From Streptomyces sp. NP160 (GTDB lineage Bacteria; Actinomycetota; Actinomycetes; Actinomycetales; Quadrisphaeraceae), in the NCBI RefSeq assembly GCF_006335115.1, contig NZ_VDMJ01000015.1, positions 1 through 64,000 of the forward strand: a stretch of DNA of 64,000 nucleotides. The letters run 5' to 3'. Positions 33,442 to 42,535 of this stretch are shown here, one piece after another. How positions within the stretch are numbered: the first letter of the stretch is position 1; the number at the start of each line of letters is the position of its first letter. The translations under genes and the position numbers were made by a program. The notes below the pieces were generated by a model. It did not search any database. It saw only the letters and a program-made list of their open reading frames with translations, and was not told the origin of the DNA.

Positions 33442-34369
33442 GGCAGGCCCGCCTGCGCGGCTCTGGCGGCGGCGAAGGTGGCCAGGCGCGCCACGCCACG
33501 GGCGGCCTGCAGGTGACCGTGAGCGGTGTCCGGTCCTGGCACCTGGGCGGACATGTTGGAGACGTAGCGGCCGTTGACCGCGACGGCGGAGACGTCGTAC
33601 CCCCCCCGTCGCGGTAGCCGGTGGAGCGAATGGCTGCGGCCTCGCCGTCGAGCTGCTCGAGCACGTCAAGCGTCTGCTTATCCGTCGGCGCAGCACACGT
33701 GACCGTGTCCTGGTGCACCGCGGCGGCGTAGGCCTGAGCGTCGTCGGCGTCCTTGAAGATGTACATGTTGTCGATCACCTTGATGAACATCAGCGGGTAT
33801 CTGGTGTCCTTGATCCCGTCGGCCCCGATGTTGGGCTTCACCAGCCCCCAGTCCGCGAACTGGGCCGAGTACAACGGACCCACGCCGTGCACGGGCTCAC
33901 TGCCGCACCAGCCGTGCAGCTCGATGCTGTTGACGTCGAGCCACTGGTACTCACCGTTCTGCGTCAGCGACTCCGCCCCGGGCACTACAGCCTGCACCTC
34001 TGAGGGGGTCAGGTACGTCAGCACTGTGGCGGGTATCTGGGTGGGGGTCGCGGTGCTCGAAGGGGTCGCCGCAGCGCCAGAGGGTGCTTGGGCGCGTCCC
34101 CACAGGGCCAGCGGGGTGAGCATCACGCTCGCCACGACGACGGCGGCCCCCGCTGCGAGGAAGCCTGCGAGCAGATGACGGCGTCGCCGACGCTGCAGAC
34201 GGGCAGTCGCGGCGCCCACGAGCCGGTGGGCGCGGTGAGGCTGATCGTTGGCATTCAGCAGGGCGTGGCGCACGGCGGTGGCGACGTCCTCATCATCGGC
34301 TTCGACGCGGCGAGGTGGCAGCTCCTCGGCCTGCGGCGCACCTGGTTGGGGACCGTCTGGTCGGGTCAT
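33438..34369 (-). pseudogene. Membrane partner of the sigma factor, frameshifted
   Basis: From ATG 34369 a 310-residue protein can be read if one base is added in a run of eight G (minus strand, 33600-33607). It has an N-terminal cytoplasmic part (VATAVRHALLNAND), one membrane helix at about 63-90 (HLLAGFLAAGAAVVVASVML) and an extracytoplasmic domain with two conserved-looking Cys. Without correction the frame continues out of register through the sigma gene. With correction it continues YDVSAVAVNGRYVSNMSAQV and stops at 33438-33440, exactly overlapping the sigma start. It is either a sequencing error, a recent mutation or a phase-variable tract. Confidence 0.75.
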
Positions 34370-34545
34370 GCGCCGTAGACGCGCGAGGCGCCGTAGATGT
34401 TGCCTCCAGCGACGAGGTCTTCCATGGGGATACCGGCCGCCGGTGCTCCGGCCGCGAACGGGGAGGGCCGCCGGTCCATCGTTCCTGGGACATCGGTCGA
34501 ACGCACGTGATGCGGCGCGGGACGAGACCTACCTACCGTGACGCC

Positions 34546-35280
34546 ATGCAGGGCGAGCAGCTGGCGGCGCCGGGATGGGTACCGGGCGCTGCCCGGGAGG
34601 CCATGGTCAGGTTGCTGGGGCACGCCGAGGGGTTCGGCCTGGAGAACACCGAGGAGTTCACCTACCGGTCCTTCTTCATGGCCAGCGCTCACGTCCGCCT
34701 GGAGCAGCCGATCTTCCACACCGAGTGGCGCACCTTTGACCTGCTGGTGCTCCACGGGGACCAGGCCACGCTGGTCGAGTTCAAGTACTACCTGTACCGC
34801 TGGACCCGTGACCTGGACGGGAGAGTGGGAGACACCAAAGGCGGCGCAGGCGTCCAGAACGAGCAGGAGTTCGCGGCATGCCTGGCCAAGCTCGGCAGCC
34901 GGGTCGTGCCGGGCATCACCGCGCGGCACCTGGTGCTGGTCTACCAGCGCGAGACACGAGGCCGCGCCCGGCGAAGCTACGAGACCAGCTTCGGCGAGCT
35001 AGCGCCCTTCCCGGCGGTGGAGCGAGTGTGGCGGTGCAGCGTGGGCCCCCTAGAGCTGCGGGTCTTCGACATCGGGGTACCGGACCCGGCGGGCGGACCG
35101 TCCTCTGCTCCGCTGGGAGTCTCCATGGCTGAGCTGCGCGCCCAGGAGCGAGCGCCGCTGCTGTGGTTCGGTGAGGACGCTGCCGCCATGTGGATGGATG
35201 CAGAGCACGACTTCGATGCGTCTCCGCTGCGCCGAGATGAATGTGTTCTCTGCGGCCTGCCTCAGAACCATCACCGCTGA
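34546..35280 (+). CDS. PD-(D/E)XK nuclease-like protein
   Basis: A 244-residue protein not matched to a named family by me. The segment WRTFDLLVLHGDQATLVEFK (about 60-80) has the spacing Asp-N12-Glu-x-Lys of a PD-(D/E)XK nuclease core, and a helix-rich part and a strand (ITARHLVLVYQRET) follow as in that fold. The C-terminus has a Cys pair (CVLCGL). ATG 34546 is preceded by no strong ribosome site. It is divergent from the sigma-factor pair and alone on its strand. A DNA-repair or restriction-type role is possible. Confidence 0.5.
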   Translation: MQGEQLAAPGWVPGAAREAMVRLLGHAEGFGLENTEEFTYRSFFMASAHVRLEQPIFHTEWRTFDLLVLHGDQATLVEFKYYLYRWTRDLDGRVGDTKGGAGVQNEQEFAACLAKLGSRVVPGITARHLVLVYQRETRGRARRSYETSFGELAPFPAVERVWRCSVGPLELRVFDIGVPDPAGGPSSAPLGVSMAELRAQERAPLLWFGEDAAAMWMDAEHDFDASPLRRDECVLCGLPQNHHR

Positions 35281-35303
35281 CACCAGCCCGCTAGACCAGA
35301 TTA

Positions 35304-35357
35304 GTGACCATTAAGGGCAGCACTAGGCCTTTGAGCTGCTCGTTTGCCCTTGGTCAC
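35304..35357. repeat. Long imperfect inverted repeat after the nuclease-like gene
   Basis: GTGACCA-TTA-AGGGCA (35304-35319) is mirrored by TGCCCT-TGGTCAC (35345-35357): 13 paired bases with a three-base bulge and a 25-base loop. It starts 24 bp after the stop at 35280 and may act as a terminator, or be the end of a lost mobile element. Confidence 0.4.
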
Positions 35358-35840
35358 CCGCCGGCCCCTGCAGGGGCCTGACGTCCCGCGCTCAGCAGTA
35401 GCTGAGCGACGTTCGGCCGGTCGACCTCTCCGGCGGCCCGCACTGTGGCCCCGTTCGCACACTCGTGCAGAGTGAGGCTGAGGTCATCCTGCATCTCGAC
35501 TCCCGAGTCCGTCGATGGTCCGTGGCACTGATGGTCGCCGCAACTGTCCGGGTCGTGCGAATTCGGCTGCTCAAGGCTCCGTTGGCTGTGTCATCCGCAG
35601 ATGGGAGCAGGTCCGCGACGAACGGTGTCATCGACCTGAGCACAGCAACGGGCACATGCCTGAACACATCCTCTCGCGCTCGTCAGCGTCCGATGAGCGA
35701 TGGTCAGCGTCCGATGAGCGATCAGGAGTGAGACGGCTCCTGGCGCCGGGGCGATGACTGCGCGCCCCTTACGGGGATCACCACCAGCACGTGGTGCAGC
35801 AGCCGGCGTGAGAGCGGCGCTACGCGTGCTTGGCTGAAGC
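35358..35840. other. Non-coding stretch with a 21-bp tandem repeat
   Basis: About 480 bp without a convincing gene. It contains GTCAGCGTCCGATGAGCGAT twice in tandem (35682-35701 and 35703-35722, unit 21 bp). Small open frames on both strands have neither ribosome sites nor recognisable sequence. Confidence 0.4.
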
Positions 35841-36485
35841 GTGCCCACTCGTGAGCAGATCGTCGACTTCTCTGAGCCGATCACCCCGCCGGAGGCGAGC
35901 CCGTGGGTGGTCCAGCCCGTCGCCGCGGTCATCGAGGTGGTCCCCTACGACCCGACGTGGCCCCAGCAGGCCGAGCTGGTCCGCGCGCGCGTCCTCGGCG
36001 CCTTGGGGCAGCGGGCGGTTCGCCTCGAGCACGTCGGGTCGACGGCGGTGCCAGGTCTAGCAGCCAAGGCGGTCATCGACCTGGACCTGACGGTGGCTGA
36101 CCCCTCCGACGAGCGGGTTTGGCTCCCGCGCCTGGAGGCGGCCGGGTTCGTGCTGACGGTGCGCGAGCCGTGGTGGCGCCAGCACCGGCTGCTGCGCGCC
36201 GGTGCTGGCGCACCGGGTGTCGACGCGGGGTTCCCGGACGGACAGCCGGCGGTGAACCTGCATGTGTTCGGCCCGGACAGTCCCGAGCTGGTCAAGCACG
36301 TCGTCTTCCGGGACTGGCTGAGGGCGAGCGCGCGGGACCGCGAGCTGTATGCGTCGATCAAGCGCGCCGCTGCTGACGGCCCGGGCCAGCGTGTCATGGA
36401 CTACAACGCCCGCAAGGAGGCGGTGGTCCACGAGATCTACCAGCGGGCCCTGCAGGCGGCGGGCTTCTTCGACGACGCCATCTGA
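35841..36485 (+). CDS. GrpB family (nucleotidyltransferase-like) protein
   Basis: A 214-residue protein of the GrpB/UPF0157 family, a minimal nucleotidyltransferase fold. The diagnostic segment EHVGSTAVPGLAAKAVIDLD (about 60-80) contains the GS motif and the acidic pair; ARDRELYASIKRAAADG and YNARKEAVVHEIYQRAL are typical of the C-terminal helices. GTG 35841 is the start. Activity is unknown for most members; some are fused to dephospho-CoA kinase. It is isolated from neighbours. Confidence 0.85.
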   Translation: MPTREQIVDFSEPITPPEASPWVVQPVAAVIEVVPYDPTWPQQAELVRARVLGALGQRAVRLEHVGSTAVPGLAAKAVIDLDLTVADPSDERVWLPRLEAAGFVLTVREPWWRQHRLLRAGAGAPGVDAGFPDGQPAVNLHVFGPDSPELVKHVVFRDWLRASARDRELYASIKRAAADGPGQRVMDYNARKEAVVHEIYQRALQAAGFFDDAI

Positions 36486-36625
36486 AGGCCGGTCAGCCGG
36501 CTCGGTGATCAGAAGGCGACCTAGCCACTGTCCGGACGGCAATCCCGCAAGCGACAAGGCGTGGGGTCTAGTCGAGCCGTCGAGACGGCTTCAGTGCCCG
36601 GTCGACGGGCAGCTGGTGAGACCGG

Positions 36626-37383
36626 TCACGAGAGCACCGCCGCCGAGCTGGCCGTAACCGCGGCCACCAGCAGCAGCCCCAGCCACAGCGCCTCATAACG
36701 CGCCGCGTCCAACCGCCGAAACACCGACTGCCCCACGAGGTACCCACCCCACCCCGACACCACCAGATACCAGGGATGACCACGAACACCCCACCGGCGA
36801 CCAGCGCCACCACGCTCAGCGGCAGCCGCACCATGTTCAGCACCACCAGGGTGTCTCGCACCACCCCCGGCACGTATGGGCGGTGGGACAGGTAGAACAC
36901 CGTCGGCGGGCCCGCCAGCGTGGTCGCCGTCCCCAACGTCCCCGAAGCCAGCCCTGCCAGAACCCCCCAGCGCCGGCTGACCACCCTTGCCCGCCCTGAG
37001 CGGCGGCTGACCCAGCGCAGCACCACCGCCAGCACCACCGCCGCCGCGATCACCACCAGCAGCACCCGCCTTAGAGCAACGGCGAGCAAGACGGCACCCA
37101 GGGCCAGTCCCGGCAGAGAGGACGCCCCCAGGACGGCGACCTCGTCCCACCGCGGCCGAGGTAGGGAGCGGTGAAGGGACAGGATGAGGACGTCCACTGC
37201 GGTGCCGGTGATGAGCACCATGCCCACCGCGGCTGGGCCGCCCAGCAGGGCCGCCCCGATGGGGGCGGACAGGATGGCGAAGCCAAAGCCGGTCGCGGTC
37301 TGCAGCACTGAGCTGAGAAAGACCAGCGCGCATAGGCCCACAAGCAGCGCAGTGCTGTCAGGAACGAGCAGCGCCTGAATTAC
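36626..37383 (-). pseudogene. TauE/SafE-family permease, frameshifted and lacking its start
   Basis: Reads as a TauE/SafE sulfite/organosulfonate exporter: STALLVGLCALVFLSSVLQT then ATGFGFAILSAPIGAALLGG at the N-terminus, and the second repeat SGTLGTATTLAGPPTVFYLS. After VALVAGGVFVV (about 36780) the frame breaks; the true continuation PWYLVVSGWGGYLVGQSVFR is in another frame and ends at 36626. At the 5' side no start codon fits before the sequence runs into the integrase remnant at about 37384. Both ends therefore look damaged, and the gene is most likely inactive. Confidence 0.75.
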
Positions 37384-37798
37384 GACACGTTCCTGCCCGT
37401 GCGGGCCTCGGGTCCGGCCTGCGCCTAGTCCGCAAGGGCTCCAAGCGCCCGCGTGGTGCTGCCCGTCGCCGCCGTGCGCGCACTGGAGACCTACTTGGGC
37501 GGGCGCACCAACGGTCCGGTCTTCCTGACCGACGACGGAACCCAGCGCTGGGGCTACGCCCACGCCGCACGCCTGCTGGGCCGGTTGTTCACCGCCGCGG
37601 GAGTCTCCGCGGAGGTCACCGCGCACTCCTTCCGCCACGCCTACGCCACCCAGGCCCTGGGCATGGGGGTACCGCTGCAGGACGTGCAGGACGCAATGGG
37701 TCATGCCGACCCGCCCACCACCCGGCGCTACGACCGGGGGCCGGGGGCACCTGGACCGCTCTCCCAACGACCGCCTGGCCGCCGCCCTGCTTGGCTGA
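37384..37798 (+). pseudogene. Tyrosine recombinase/integrase, C-terminal fragment with frameshifts
   Basis: Only the catalytic C-terminal part remains: GLRLVRKGSKR, then in another frame VVLPVAAVRALETYLGGR, HSFRHAYATQALGMGVPLQD with the HxxR box, MGHADPPTTRRYDRG with the His and nucleophile Tyr, and after a third frame change HLDRSPNDRLAAALLG with the stop at 37796-37798. Two frameshifts (about 37430 and 37740) and the missing N-terminal two-thirds make it a dead remnant. It abuts the damaged TauE gene, so an older mobile element once ended here. Confidence 0.8.
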
Positions 37799-37883
37799 GC
37801 CTTCACAAGCCCGGACCAGGTGCTGGATGCCGAACCGCTGCAAGAGCAGTCACAGCACCCAGCACCAGCACTACTGGTATCGG

Positions 37884-38693
37884 TCACTGGTCGGTGTAGG
37901 GCCACTCCAGCTCGGGCAGCAGGTAGTCGTTCGTGGAGAACTCCCCGCGCTGGGTCTGACCCAACGAGGTGGGACCGGGGAAGCCGATGGTCCGCCACCC
38001 GACGTGGTCACGGTTGCCGCCGTAGGCGGGATCGGCGTAGAAGCCCTGCCGCACGTGCAGCAGCAGCATGGGGAAGAAGGCCAGCGCGTCATCGGGAACC
38101 GGCTGGTTGGACGGCGGGGCGCCGCCCTCCTCAGCGGGGCTGAGGTCGACCCCGCTGGCCGAGCGCTGCTCACCTTGGGCGGTCAACTTGCCCTCGGCCC
38201 GCAGCCTCGCGACGAAGTCACTCGGCTTGGGCCTACCTGACACCTCGACCAGGACGGCGTCCTGCTGCTCCGGGTCGAGGTCGATGTAGGAGGTGCCGTA
38301 GCGACGGTCGCTGATGTCCTCGATGTCGCTCACCCCCTGGGTGTAGCGCTCCTGCATCGTCTGCGTGCGCTGGGCCCAGGCAGCCGCGGCCTTGCCGGTC
38401 TGGACCAGGAAGCCGTTGCCGTCGGCGGCGGCGTAGACGTGGCCGGCGAGGTAGCGGTCGATGAAGCGCACCACTCCTGCGTCCTTGGCGCCGGGGTCAT
38501 GGTCGGCGGGGATGATCCGCTCAGCAGCGGCTTCGATGACGGCCCACTGGTGGGCGTCGAAGAAGAGCCGTCCCTCTTCGGGCAGGTGCACCACACCCCA
38601 GTCGGCCTGGGAGGTCGAGGACGAACCACTCCCGTCCTGTCCTGCGCCGTCGGCGATGGGCCCGGTCCTCGCCTCAGTCCTGTCGGTGCTCAT
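37884..38693 (-). CDS. Gluconate 2-dehydrogenase subunit 3 family protein
   Basis: A 269-residue small subunit of an FAD-dependent sugar dehydrogenase. The family core is RLFFDAHQWAVIEAAAERII, PADHDPGAKDAGVVRFIDRY and, at the end, FPMLLLHVRQGFYADPAYGG followed by GWRTIGFPGP. Its start overlaps the stop of the GMC subunit (ATGA). Many homologues carry a Tat signal that exports the complex; here the N-terminus (MSTDRTEARTGPIADG) has none, so the enzyme may stay in the cytoplasm. Confidence 0.85.
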   Translation of the reverse strand: MSTDRTEARTGPIADGAGQDGSGSSSTSQADWGVVHLPEEGRLFFDAHQWAVIEAAAERIIPADHDPGAKDAGVVRFIDRYLAGHVYAAADGNGFLVQTGKAAAAWAQRTQTMQERYTQGVSDIEDISDRRYGTSYIDLDPEQQDAVLVEVSGRPKPSDFVARLRAEGKLTAQGEQRSASGVDLSPAEEGGAPPSNQPVPDDALAFFPMLLLHVRQGFYADPAYGGNRDHVGWRTIGFPGPTSLGQTQRGEFSTNDYLLPELEWPYTDQ

Positions 38694-40333
38694 GCCACAC
38701 GCTCCTTGACCAGGTGCTCAGCACAGCGCCAGGCGTTGGCCATGATGGTCAGTGTCGGGTTGACGCCAGGCCCCGTGGGGAAGCCGCTGCCGTCCAGGAC
38801 GAACAGGTTCGGCACGTCATGGGCTCGTCCCCACTTGTCCAGCACGCTGGTCGCCGGGTCGTTGCCCATGCGGGCCGTGCCGTGCTGGTGGCAGGAGTTG
38901 CCCTTGGCCTGCTCGAACCACACCGGGATGGTGCTGGCCGCTCCAGCGGCGTCGAGGATCTCCAGGTTCTTGCGCACCTGCCAGTTGCCGATGACGACGT
39001 CGTTGGGGTGGTTGGTGTGGGTGATCCGCGCCGCCGGCTGGCCCCAGGCGTCCTTGACGTCGGGGTCCAGGTCGACGCGGTTGCTCTCCCGCGGCAGGTC
39101 GTTGAGCAGCACACCGATCTTCATGCTGTGGTTGAAGAACTCCCGGTCGGCGTCCTTGGCGGCCTGTCCCCAGGTGGGCCGGCCCGGGAAGGTCCAGTTC
39201 ACCGGCGGCCCCAGACCCGAGGCGGTGATGACGCAGCCGGCGATGCCCCCGCGGTCCTCGTCGGTCTCGTAGAAGTCGAAGGTGGTCCCGTTGACGTAGT
39301 TGCCGGCCCAGCCGTAGAGGGGGTCGGTGAGCTCGCGGTCGAACAGGCCGATGGCGAAGAAGTAGTCGTGGAAGGTCGCGTTGCGTCCCAGCTGCCCGCT
39401 GTTGTTGGCCAGCCCGTCGGGGAAGTGCGCGCTGCGGGAGGCCAGCAGCAGACGTGCGGACTCGATGGCGCCGCAGCACACGATGACGGCGGTGGCCTCC
39501 TGCTCGACCATGCGGCCCTGGGGGTCCTCGTACAGAGCGCCCTTGGCGCGGCCGTCGGCAGTGGTCGTGATCTGGTGGACGTAGCAGTCGGTGCGCAGGT
39601 CGTACCGTCCGGTGGCCAGAGCGTCCGGGGTGAAGACGCGCTGGGTGGTGGACCGTCCGTCGGTGGGGTCACCGAACTGCTGCACGAACCCGGCGTTGGG
39701 GCTGGGCTGACGCCCGTTGTGGGGGCGCGTGAGGATGGACTGGGGCATGGGGAAGGCGTTGTGGCCCAGCTTGGCCATCGCGTCGTAGAAGACCTTGCCG
39801 TAGCGGGACACCGGCGGCGGCGGACAGGGGTAGTCCCTGCTGCGGCGCCCTTCGTGCTTGTTGGCGCCCTGCTGGCCCGAGACGCCGAACTCCCACTCGA
39901 TGCGGGTGTAGTAGGGCTCGAGGTCGTCGTAGCTGAAGGGCCAGTCCGCGAGGCTGGCGCCCTCGACGTCCCCGTGCAGGGACCGCATCTTGAAGTCGGA
40001 CTCGGTGGCCCGGGGGAACCAGCCGCTGTAGTGGATGGTTCCCCCTCCCACGCAGTGGGGGGTGTTGGAGAACTGCTCCTGCACGGCGGTCTGGGTCTCG
40101 TCACGCCGCACGGTGCGGGGGTTCAGGACGGGGTCGGGCCACAGGTAGTTGCGGTTGATGTACTTGATCTCGTCACCGGAGAAGTGCTCAGGGCGCAGGA
40201 ACGGCCCTCGCTCGAGGCCGACGACGCGCAGTCCGGCTTCAGTGAGCACCTTGGCGGTGGTGGCGCCCGAGGCGCCGCCGGCGCCGATGATGAGCACGTC
40301 GACGGGGTCGGGACGTGTTGCTGGGGTCGTCAT
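38690..40333 (-). CDS. GMC family oxidoreductase, sugar dehydrogenase large subunit
   Basis: A 547-residue FAD enzyme of the GMC family. The FAD-binding motif is VLIIGAGGASGATTAKVL near the N-terminus; the central GGGTIHYSGWFPRA and the C-terminal NSCHQHGTARMG and DGSGFPTGPGVNPTLTIMAN are typical of the gluconate/hexose dehydrogenase branch. With the subunit-3 gene coupled behind it and a sugar ABC transporter in the same operon, oxidation of a sugar or sugar-derived polyol (possibly at C3, as in glucoside 3-dehydrogenases) is likely. ATG 40333 is the start. The specific substrate cannot be read from sequence. Confidence 0.88.
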   Translation of the reverse strand: MTTPATRPDPVDVLIIGAGGASGATTAKVLTEAGLRVVGLERGPFLRPEHFSGDEIKYINRNYLWPDPVLNPRTVRRDETQTAVQEQFSNTPHCVGGGTIHYSGWFPRATESDFKMRSLHGDVEGASLADWPFSYDDLEPYYTRIEWEFGVSGQQGANKHEGRRSRDYPCPPPPVSRYGKVFYDAMAKLGHNAFPMPQSILTRPHNGRQPSPNAGFVQQFGDPTDGRSTTQRVFTPDALATGRYDLRTDCYVHQITTTADGRAKGALYEDPQGRMVEQEATAVIVCCGAIESARLLLASRSAHFPDGLANNSGQLGRNATFHDYFFAIGLFDRELTDPLYGWAGNYVNGTTFDFYETDEDRGGIAGCVITASGLGPPVNWTFPGRPTWGQAAKDADREFFNHSMKIGVLLNDLPRESNRVDLDPDVKDAWGQPAARITHTNHPNDVVIGNWQVRKNLEILDAAGAASTIPVWFEQAKGNSCHQHGTARMGNDPATSVLDKWGRAHDVPNLFVLDGSGFPTGPGVNPTLTIMANAWRCAEHLVKERVA

Positions 40334-40397
40334 TGACGTGGGTCCTCTCGTGCTGTCGTGCTTGGGGGTCGAGTCGAAGGGGCCTACTGGGGCGTCG

Positions 40398-41339
40398 TCA
40401 CAGGCCGACGCCGCTGCGCCCCTCCGCGGCCAGCTCCAGCAGCTGGCTCCACAGCTCTTCGGGGATGGGGTGCTCAGCCAGTGCGGTGGTCTGCGCCACG
40501 CGCTGCGGGGTGGACATGCCCACGATCGTCGAGGCGACCCGCTCATCGCGCAGGGAGAACTGCAGGGCTGCAGCGGCCAGGGGCACTCCGTGGCGCTGGC
40601 AGGCCTGCTGCATCGCCTCTACGCGGGAGATGACCTGCGCGCTGGCGGGCTGGTAGCAGTAGTTGGGTACGGCCTGGGGTCCGCGCACGAGCATGCCGCC
40701 TCCGTAGGGCGCGGCGTTGAGGAAGGCGACTCCCCGAGAGGCGGCGTCGGCGATGAGCGGCTCGGCGGAGGAGTCCACGAGGGTGTAGCGGTTGTGACTG
40801 ATGACGGCGGCGAAGACGTCCAGCTGCAGGTAGCGCAGCATGAGGTCGATGGGCCCTCCGGCCACCCCCAGGTGTTCGATCAGACCCTCCTGCTGCAGGT
40901 CCACCAGGGCCTGCACGGCTCCGTCCGGTGCAGTCGCCTCCTCGAAGGAGATCCGCTCCGGGTCGTGCAGGTGGACCAGCTGCAGGCGGTCCAGGCCCAG
41001 GCGCTCCAGGCTCTCGTGGACGGAGGCGCGCACGCGCTCGCCGGAGAAGTCCTCGCTGCCCGGCAGCGGGTCGACCTTGGTGGCCAGCACGAACCCCGGC
41101 GGAGGTCCACCCGCTTCGGCGAGCGCCTTGCCGATGCGCCGCTCGCTCTCCCCGTCGCCGTAGTTGTTGGAGGTGTCCATGAAGTTGAGCGGACCGCCGA
41201 GCACCGACAGGACGGTCTCCACGGCTTGGTCCTCCCCGACCTCGTACCCGTACTGGGAGGGGAAGTTGCCCAGCGGGCTGGTGCCGACGCACAGCGGCGT
41301 CACCTGGAGGCCGGTGGTGCCGAGTTCGCGCTTGTCCAT
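40398..41339 (-). CDS. Aldo/keto reductase
   Basis: A 313-residue NAD(P)H-dependent oxidoreductase with the (beta/alpha)8 barrel. The catalytic tetrad is visible: Asp and Tyr in FMDTSNNYGDGESERRIGKA, Lys in VLATKVD and His in LQLVHLHDPE. It resembles the D-threo-aldose dehydrogenase/galactose dehydrogenase-like subgroup (the DTSxxYGDGESE motif). It lies between the LacI regulator and the GMC dehydrogenase on the same strand, thus probably handles the same sugar or its keto product. Confidence 0.87.
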   Translation of the reverse strand: MDKRELGTTGLQVTPLCVGTSPLGNFPSQYGYEVGEDQAVETVLSVLGGPLNFMDTSNNYGDGESERRIGKALAEAGGPPPGFVLATKVDPLPGSEDFSGERVRASVHESLERLGLDRLQLVHLHDPERISFEEATAPDGAVQALVDLQQEGLIEHLGVAGGPIDLMLRYLQLDVFAAVISHNRYTLVDSSAEPLIADAASRGVAFLNAAPYGGGMLVRGPQAVPNYCYQPASAQVISRVEAMQQACQRHGVPLAAAALQFSLRDERVASTIVGMSTPQRVAQTTALAEHPIPEELWSQLLELAAEGRSGVGL

Positions 41340-41422
41340 GGTGGGTCCTCTCTCAAGGAGCTCGTGAGGGGTCGTGGGTCAGGACGTGGAGCGCAGACGC
41401 CGTGCGTCCGCGCTGAGACCGG

Positions 41423-42448
41423 TTAGGTGATGACCGGGGGCGCTGCGCTGCTCGCGCGCGTCAGCAGGTGGGGTCGGACAGCCTCGGTGGTCTGGACCTC
41501 GTCACCGTCGATGTAGCCCAGCAGACGCTGCACGCAGCGGCGTCCGACCTCGGCGAAGTCAAGTTGGACCGTGGTCAAGGCGGGCCGGGTCCAACTGACC
41601 TCGGGGATGTCGTCGAAGCCGACGATGCTGACCTGAGACGGCACCTGGCGACCGGCGTCGGCCATGGCGGCCATGACCCCGATCGCCATCTGGTCGTTGG
41701 CGACGAAGACCGCCGTCACCGAAGGGTCGCCAGCCAGCCGTTGCCCAGCGTGGTATCCCGACAGCGAGCTCCAGTCTCCGGCGACCGGCGCATAAGCGGG
41801 ACGTCCGGCGGCAGCCAGTTCTGCGCGCCAGCCCTCGATGCGCGCCCGGGTGCCCAGCCAGCCTTCGGGACCGCTCACGTGGTGCACCGTCGTGTGGCCG
41901 AGGTCGAGCAGGTGGCGGGTGGCCAGCCGAGCCCCGAGCGCTTCGTCGATGGCGATCTTGGTGGTGCCGTTGTCGATGCCGGGCTCGAACATCACCAGGG
42001 GGATGTCGGTGGGCTGCCCTTCGACGGAGCTGGCAGCGGCATCGGTGGGGGCGATGACGAGGATCCCGTCGACGGCATCGCGGGTGAGCTGGTCCAGCGC
42101 GACGCGCATGGCGCGACGGTCCACGGTCTCCAGTGGGTGCAGGTTGCAGGTGTAGCCGGCCTCGCGCGCCGCGGCCGCAGCCGCCATGAGCGTCAGCGAG
42201 GGGCCGTACTGCTCCGCGCCGACGCACACCACCCCCAGGTGCATGGTGCGCTTGGTGGCCAGCGCCCTGGCGGAGGCGTGAGGGCGGTATCCCAGCTGAG
42301 CGACCGCCGCCTGCACCTTCGCCCTGGCCGCCTCGCTGACCATGGGGCTGTCGTTGAGGACGCGGGAGACCGTCTGGTGGGAGACGCCAGCCAGACGCGC
42401 CACGTCGCGCAGCACGGGAGCTCGAGTGCCAGCACCGGACTTGGTCAT
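41423..42448 (-). CDS. LacI family transcriptional regulator
   Basis: A 341-residue repressor with N-terminal HTH (VLRDVARLAGVSHQTVSRVL, hinge AQLGYRPHASARALA) and a periplasmic-binding-protein-like effector domain (IDGILVIAPTDAA, VFVANDQMAIGVMAAM, SIVGFDDIPE). It most likely controls the surrounding sugar operon in response to the transported sugar or its oxidation product. I found no clear LacI palindrome upstream of the binding-protein gene by eye. Confidence 0.92.
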   Translation of the reverse strand: MTKSGAGTRAPVLRDVARLAGVSHQTVSRVLNDSPMVSEAARAKVQAAVAQLGYRPHASARALATKRTMHLGVVCVGAEQYGPSLTLMAAAAAAREAGYTCNLHPLETVDRRAMRVALDQLTRDAVDGILVIAPTDAAASSVEGQPTDIPLVMFEPGIDNGTTKIAIDEALGARLATRHLLDLGHTTVHHVSGPEGWLGTRARIEGWRAELAAAGRPAYAPVAGDWSSLSGYHAGQRLAGDPSVTAVFVANDQMAIGVMAAMADAGRQVPSQVSIVGFDDIPEVSWTRPALTTVQLDFAEVGRRCVQRLLGYIDGDEVQTTEAVRPHLLTRASSAAPPVIT

Positions 42449-42535
42449 GACCGGGACCTCCTGGACCTGGGATGGGGTGACATGGCGGTCATCCTGCGCT
42501 GGCGGGTCGGCGGTTCGGCCGGCGCAGGAGCGTGC

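Noticed and set aside
35682-35723. CRISPR-like repeat
   Set aside because: Only two copies directly in tandem with a one-base difference and no spacer; a simple duplication.
40149-41426. Plus-strand 425-residue frame opposite the aldo/keto reductase
   Set aside because: Composition is that of an antisense shadow (Gly/Val/His/Gln-rich, no fold signature) and the opposite strand encodes a clear enzyme.
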